Part shown: piece by piece, positions 23,343 to 26,922 of the stretch
How the letters are laid out: each line of letters starts with the position of its first letter
Position numbering within the stretch: position 1 is the stretch's first letter
Assembly: GCA_023392615.1 (NCBI GenBank)
Contig: JAEVYT010000029.1
Location: forward strand, 1 to 26,922
Source of the DNA: Bacillota bacterium
GTDB taxonomy: Bacteria; Bacillota; Clostridia; Lachnospirales; Lachnospiraceae
DNA: 26,922 bases
Direction: 5' to 3'
Made by a program: the position numbers and the translations under genes
The notes under the pieces: model-generated
Seen by the model: the letters and a program-made list of their open reading frames with translations, nothing else
Told to the model about the DNA's origin: nothing
The model's database searches: none

Positions 23343-24284
23343 ATGAGTAAAACAGCATTTTTATTTGCAGGACAGGGTTCACAGTATATCGGAATGGGAA
23401 AAGAACTATACGATAACTATGAAATATGCAAACAAACATTTGAAGAGGCAAACGAGAGCCTCGGTATGGACTTAACAAATTTGATTTTTAATGGTAATAA
23501 GGAAGAACTTGATCTTACAGAGAACACACAGCCTTCAGTTGTAACGATGTCAATCGCAGCATATCGTGCAATTATTGCAGAAGGAATTACTCCGGATGTG
23601 GTGGCAGGGCTTAGTCTCGGTGAGTATTCTGCGTTGACTGCAAGTGGTGTATTTAGTTTATCACAGGCTGTTCCCTTGGTAAGAAAAAGAGGGCGCTTTA
23701 TGCAAGAAGCAGTTCCTGCAGGTATTGGTAAGATGAGTGCGGTGTTAGCTTTGTCGGAAGAGAAAGTAAGAGAAGCCTGCTCAGAGGCTAAGGAGTATGG
23801 TATTGTTGAGCCTGCAAACTTTAATTGCCCTGGACAGATTGTAATCGGTGGTGAAATAAAAGCGGTTGATGAAGCGGCTAAGCTTTGCAAGGAAAAGGGA
23901 GCAATGAAAACGATTGACTTAGCAGTAAGCGCGCCTTTCCATACATCAATGCTCAAACCAGCTGCAGATCGTCTACTTCAGGAGTTGGAGCCGATGACCC
24001 TGGGTGAAATTGGCACTTCGATTATTGCTAATGTAAATGCAGAGTTTGTTAATGATAGCAGTGCTGTTAAGAACCTGTTATATAATCAGGTTATGAGCAG
24101 CGTTCTGTGGGAGCAGACTATTAGAAAGATGATCGAAAGCGGTGTGAACACGTTCGTTGAGATTGGACCAGGTAAAACTCTTTCTGGATTTGTTAAAAAG
24201 ATTGACCGAGGACTTAAAATATATAATGTAGAAAATATTGCTTCATTAGAAGCAACAGTAAATGCCTTGAAGGAGGCGCAGTAG
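23343..24284 (+). CDS. fabD: malonyl-CoA:ACP transacylase
   Basis: FabD loads malonyl groups from CoA onto ACP. I start at the second of two adjacent ATGs (23343), because GGAGG (23333-23337) is then five bases away and the protein begins MSKTAFLFAGQGSQ, as usual; length is 313. Catalytic residues are S91 in GLSLGEYSA and H200 in SAPFHTSML, with Q11 and R116 in the pocket. The nucleophile motif is GLSLG and not the textbook GHSLG, a common variant in clostridia. The ribosome site lies inside the end of fabK, which implies translational coupling. Confidence 0.96.
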   Translation: MSKTAFLFAGQGSQYIGMGKELYDNYEICKQTFEEANESLGMDLTNLIFNGNKEELDLTENTQPSVVTMSIAAYRAIIAEGITPDVVAGLSLGEYSALTASGVFSLSQAVPLVRKRGRFMQEAVPAGIGKMSAVLALSEEKVREACSEAKEYGIVEPANFNCPGQIVIGGEIKAVDEAAKLCKEKGAMKTIDLAVSAPFHTSMLKPAADRLLQELEPMTLGEIGTSIIANVNAEFVNDSSAVKNLLYNQVMSSVLWEQTIRKMIESGVNTFVEIGPGKTLSGFVKKIDRGLKIYNVENIASLEATVNALKEAQ

Positions 24285-24298
24285 AAAGGAATCACATT

Positions 24299-25039
24299 AT
24301 GCTAAATGGGAAAGTTGCAATAGTTACCGGTGCCGGAAGAGGAATTGGAAGAGCGATTGCCTTACAATTTGCTGAGCTTGGAGCAAAGGTTGTTATTAAT
24401 TATCGTAACAGCATAGCTCAGGTTGAGGAACTATTAGAAACAATTAAAGCAGCAGGTGGAGATGCAGTCGCGGTTCAAGCTGATATCAGTATTGAAGAAG
24501 AAGCAAAGAAGTTAGTACAAGAAGCAGTAAAACATTACGGAAGACTTGATGTTTTGGTAAACAACGCAGGAATTACAAAAGATAATTTGTTAATGCGTAT
24601 ATCTGAGGCTGATTTTGATAGTGTTATTGACATTAACCTCAAAGGAACTTTCTTATGTACGAAGCATGCTTCCACAGTAATGCTAAAACAAAAAAGTGGT
24701 AAAATAATTAATATTTCATCCGTGGTTGGATTAACAGGGAATATCGGTCAGACTAATTATGCAGCCTCCAAAGCAGGCGTAATCGGAATGACGAAATCAG
24801 TAGCTAGAGAACTCGCATCCAGAGGAATCACAGTAAATGCAGTTGCACCCGGCTTTATAGAGTCTGATATGACGAATCAACTATCTGATAAAGTAAAAGA
24901 AGCTACTTTAGCGAACATTCCTTTAAAACGATATGGTAATGCCGGCGAAGTTGCAAGTGCAGTCAGCTTCCTGGCTTCAGAAGCAGCAAATTATATTACC
25001 GGCCAGGTGATCCAAGTAGATGGCGGAATGGTAATGTAA
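24299..25039 (+). CDS. fabG: 3-oxoacyl-ACP reductase
   Basis: FabG reduces 3-oxoacyl-ACP to 3-hydroxyacyl-ACP with NADPH. The 246-residue short-chain dehydrogenase shows the cofactor loop GAGRGIG (11-17), NNAG (88-91), the catalytic set N113, S141, Y154 and K158 (YAASK), and the C-terminal ITGQVIQVDGGMVM typical of FabG. An AAAGGA site precedes the ATG, which lies 14 bases after fabD. Confidence 0.96.
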   Translation: MLNGKVAIVTGAGRGIGRAIALQFAELGAKVVINYRNSIAQVEELLETIKAAGGDAVAVQADISIEEEAKKLVQEAVKHYGRLDVLVNNAGITKDNLLMRISEADFDSVIDINLKGTFLCTKHASTVMLKQKSGKIINISSVVGLTGNIGQTNYAASKAGVIGMTKSVARELASRGITVNAVAPGFIESDMTNQLSDKVKEATLANIPLKRYGNAGEVASAVSFLASEAANYITGQVIQVDGGMVM

Positions 25040-25059
25040 CAATAAGAAGGAGAAAGCAT

Positions 25060-26298
25060 ATGAATCGTAGAGTTGTTGTAACAGGTATGGGTGCAATAAC
25101 CCCAATCGGTAATAACGTAAAAGAATTTTTTGATAGCGTGCAGGCAGGAGTATGTGGTATTGATTTAATTCAAACCTTTGATACAGAAGTATATTCTGCA
25201 AAAACCGCAGCACAGGTTAAGAATTTTGAACCTAAGAATTATATGGAAGCAAAAGAAGCGAGAAGAATGGATCGTTTTTCTCAATTTGCAGTGGTTGCAG
25301 CGAAGGAAGCGGTAGCTGATTCCGGACTTGACTTAGAGAAAATCGATAGAAATCGCTTTGGCGTAATCGTAGGTTCCGGTATCGGAGCGTTAGATGATAT
25401 CGAGAAAGAAACTAATACATTAAGGGATAAAGGTCCAAAGAGAGTAAATCCTTTATTCATCCCAATGACTATCACCAACATGGCAGCAGGTAATATTGCA
25501 ATCCAATTCGGAGCAAACGGTATCTGTACAAATGTAGTAACAGCATGTGCTACAGGTAATAACTGTATTGGTGAAGCATTCCGCAATATTAAGCATGGCT
25601 ATGCAGATATTATTATATCTGGTGGCGCGGAAGCTTCAATTACCCCTTTGGGTATTGCTGGATTTCAGGCGTTAACAGCTCTATCTACCAGCAAGGATCC
25701 ACTCAGAGCATCGGTTCCTTTTGATAAAGAAAGAGATGGTTTTGTTATGGGCGAGGGTGCGGGCATCTTAATTCTTGAAGAATATGAGCATGCGGTGGCT
25801 CGTGGGGCAAAAATTTATGCTGAAGTAGTAGGTTATGGTACTACCTGTGATGCTTATCATATTACCTCCCCGTCTCCGGATGGCGTTGGCGGTGCGAGAG
25901 CAATGACTCTTGCGATGGAAGAAGCAGGCATAACACCGAAGGAAGTATCCTATATCAATGCACATGGTACCAGTACTCCAACAAATGATCGTACAGAAAC
26001 AGCAGCGATCAAGATTGCAATGGGTGAAGAGGCTTATACAACACCAATCAGCTCCAGTAAATCCATGTTTGGACATTTACTCGGTGCCGCTGGTGCAGTT
26101 GAAGCAGTGGTATGCGTGAAAGCAATTCAAAATGACTTTATTCCGGCTACGATCGGTTATCAGGTACCTGATGAGGAATGTGATCTTGACTATGTACCAA
26201 ATGTGGGAAGAGAAGCAACAGTAAATTATACAATGTCCAATTCTTTGGGATTTGGTGGACATAATGCAACTATTATCTTTAAAAAGGTGGAGGGATAA
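25060..26298 (+). CDS. fabF: 3-oxoacyl-ACP synthase II
   Basis: FabF elongates acyl-ACP with malonyl-ACP. The 412 residues carry the Cys-His-His triad C163 (TACATGNN), H302 (NAHGTSTPTND) and H339 (MFGHLLGAAG) plus K334, numbered almost exactly as in E. coli FabF. AAGGAGA lies before the ATG, 20 bases after fabG; accB starts three bases after its stop. Confidence 0.97.
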   Translation: MNRRVVVTGMGAITPIGNNVKEFFDSVQAGVCGIDLIQTFDTEVYSAKTAAQVKNFEPKNYMEAKEARRMDRFSQFAVVAAKEAVADSGLDLEKIDRNRFGVIVGSGIGALDDIEKETNTLRDKGPKRVNPLFIPMTITNMAAGNIAIQFGANGICTNVVTACATGNNCIGEAFRNIKHGYADIIISGGAEASITPLGIAGFQALTALSTSKDPLRASVPFDKERDGFVMGEGAGILILEEYEHAVARGAKIYAEVVGYGTTCDAYHITSPSPDGVGGARAMTLAMEEAGITPKEVSYINAHGTSTPTNDRTETAAIKIAMGEEAYTTPISSSKSMFGHLLGAAGAVEAVVCVKAIQNDFIPATIGYQVPDEECDLDYVPNVGREATVNYTMSNSLGFGGHNATIIFKKVEG

Positions 26299-26301
26299 GC
26301 C

Positions 26302-26790
26302 ATGGATTATAAAGCAATTATAAATCTAATGAAGGAAATGAACCAAACTGATTTAACAAAGGTTGAAATCGAACAGGAAGGTTTAAAAATCTGTTTAGAG
26401 AAAAATGCTGAAGTTGTAACGGTAACACCTACTATGATTCCTCAGGCGATCGCTCCATCCGTTATCCCAACGGCTCCGGTTAACTATGCTCCTGCTCAGA
26501 CAGTTGCAGCACAGGAAGTTCCTGCAGCTCCTGTTGTAGAGGCTGTTGAGGAAACAGGCAAGAAAATAGTATCTCCTATGGTAGGTACCTTCTATGTGTC
26601 ACCATCACCGGATAAGCCAGCTTTTGTTAAAGTTGGCGATAAGGTAAAGAAAGGTCAGACTGTTTGCATTATTGAAGCGATGAAATTGATGAACGAAATC
26701 GAAAGTGAATTTGATGGCGAGATCGTTAAAATCCTCGTAGAAAACGAACAAATGATTGAATTCGGCCAACCTCTTTTTGCGGTGAAGTAG
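26302..26790 (+). CDS. accB: biotin carboxyl carrier protein of acetyl-CoA carboxylase
   Basis: AccB carries carboxybiotin between the biotin carboxylase and carboxyltransferase parts of acetyl-CoA carboxylase, which makes malonyl-CoA. The 162 residues consist of an N-terminal docking segment (1-40), a flexible Ala-Pro-Val-rich linker (about 41-85) and a biotinyl domain with the modified lysine K128 in EAMKLMNEIES. GGAGGG lies seven bases before the ATG. In related operons fabZ, accC, accD and accA follow at once; here 132 bases without a gene follow up to the window edge. Confidence 0.97.
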   Translation: MDYKAIINLMKEMNQTDLTKVEIEQEGLKICLEKNAEVVTVTPTMIPQAIAPSVIPTAPVNYAPAQTVAAQEVPAAPVVEAVEETGKKIVSPMVGTFYVSPSPDKPAFVKVGDKVKKGQTVCIIEAMKLMNEIESEFDGEIVKILVENEQMIEFGQPLFAVK

Positions 26791-26922
26791 AGCGGAGTGG
26801 TTCGAGGGTAGGTTGTGAGGATTTTGTTGCTCGTCGTATGTAGACCGGAATGTATTTCGGTTACCTTAACATCCCTTGCCTTGTTCGCTTCATCCTAGAC
26901 ATCTTCGATGTCTGTCTGATTC
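26791..26922. other. non-coding sequence of unusual composition after accB
   Basis: No open frame with a ribosome site is visible on either strand. By hand count it is about 47% G+C, clearly higher than the neighbouring genes and spacers. It contains two compact hairpins: ACCGGAA (26844-26850) with TTTCGGT (26855-26861), and a perfect AGACATC (26897-26903) with GATGTCT (26907-26913). Neither is followed by a T run. It might be the edge of an inserted element or repeat, or a structured spacer; the window ends too soon to tell. Confidence 0.4.

Noticed and set aside
23417..23956. 179-codon open frame antisense to fabD
   Set aside because: It lies wholly inside a well-supported fabD with catalytic residues in frame, has no ribosome site and shows no recognisable domain. 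The same holds for long antisense frames in ilvD (2112-2594), ilvB (3902-4234) and glnN (19040-19534).

Overview
The window looks like a chromosomal segment of an anaerobic Firmicute of the Lachnospiraceae (Clostridium cluster XIVa, a Lachnoclostridium / C. phytofermentans type). The evidence is the low G+C, strong GGAGG ribosome binding sites, a glycyl-radical enzyme, a type III glutamine synthetase and a FabT-FabH-ACP-FabK-FabD-FabG-FabF-AccB fatty-acid operon. The species is an inference from gene content and order.

Layout. (1) 1-124 is the 3' end of a group II intron (domains V and VI, plus the last codons of its reverse transcriptase). It sits just before a terminator hairpin and a minus-strand AI-2E/YtvI-type membrane protein. 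(2) 1.8-5.2 kb: ilvD and ilvB, for branched-chain amino acids, with no ilvN beside them. (3) 5.2-10.0 kb: a textbook sigma-A promoter drives serC-serA-DUF1015, probably reading on into a lipoprotein amino-acid-binding protein and ending at a long hairpin. No phosphoserine phosphatase is present, which makes the DUF1015 protein interesting. (4) 10.2-13.6 kb: a radical-SAM activase and its glycyl-radical enzyme. The enzyme carries every catalytic residue I can recall of trans-4-hydroxy-L-proline dehydratase (HypD), at the same residue numbers. (5) 13.7-16.7 kb: a TauE/SafE-type permease on the plus strand faces a cytidylate-kinase-like protein and an amino-acid ABC ATPase and permease on the minus strand. 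That pair lacks a binding protein, and the binding protein in region 3 lacks a pair. (6) 17.0-20.1 kb: a DUF624/YesL membrane protein and the type III glutamine synthetase, whose leader holds an attenuator. (7) 20.2-26.8 kb: the type II fatty-acid synthesis operon, headed by a MarR-family FabT whose predicted operator overlaps the promoter. The acpP gene is flanked on both sides by strongly structured spacers. (8) The last 132 bases hold no gene and are richer in G+C than the rest.

Together the genes form a nitrogen and amino-acid block (Val/Ile/Leu, Ser, hydroxyproline, amino-acid uptake, glutamine) followed by the lipid operon. Most genes are ordinary housekeeping. The most rewarding parts are the HypD locus, the DUF1015 gene in the serine operon, the split ABC transporter with its attenuated leader, the ANTAR-like hairpin before glnN, and the RNA structures around acpP. 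No CRISPR array, tRNA, rRNA, complete insertion sequence or phage gene was seen.
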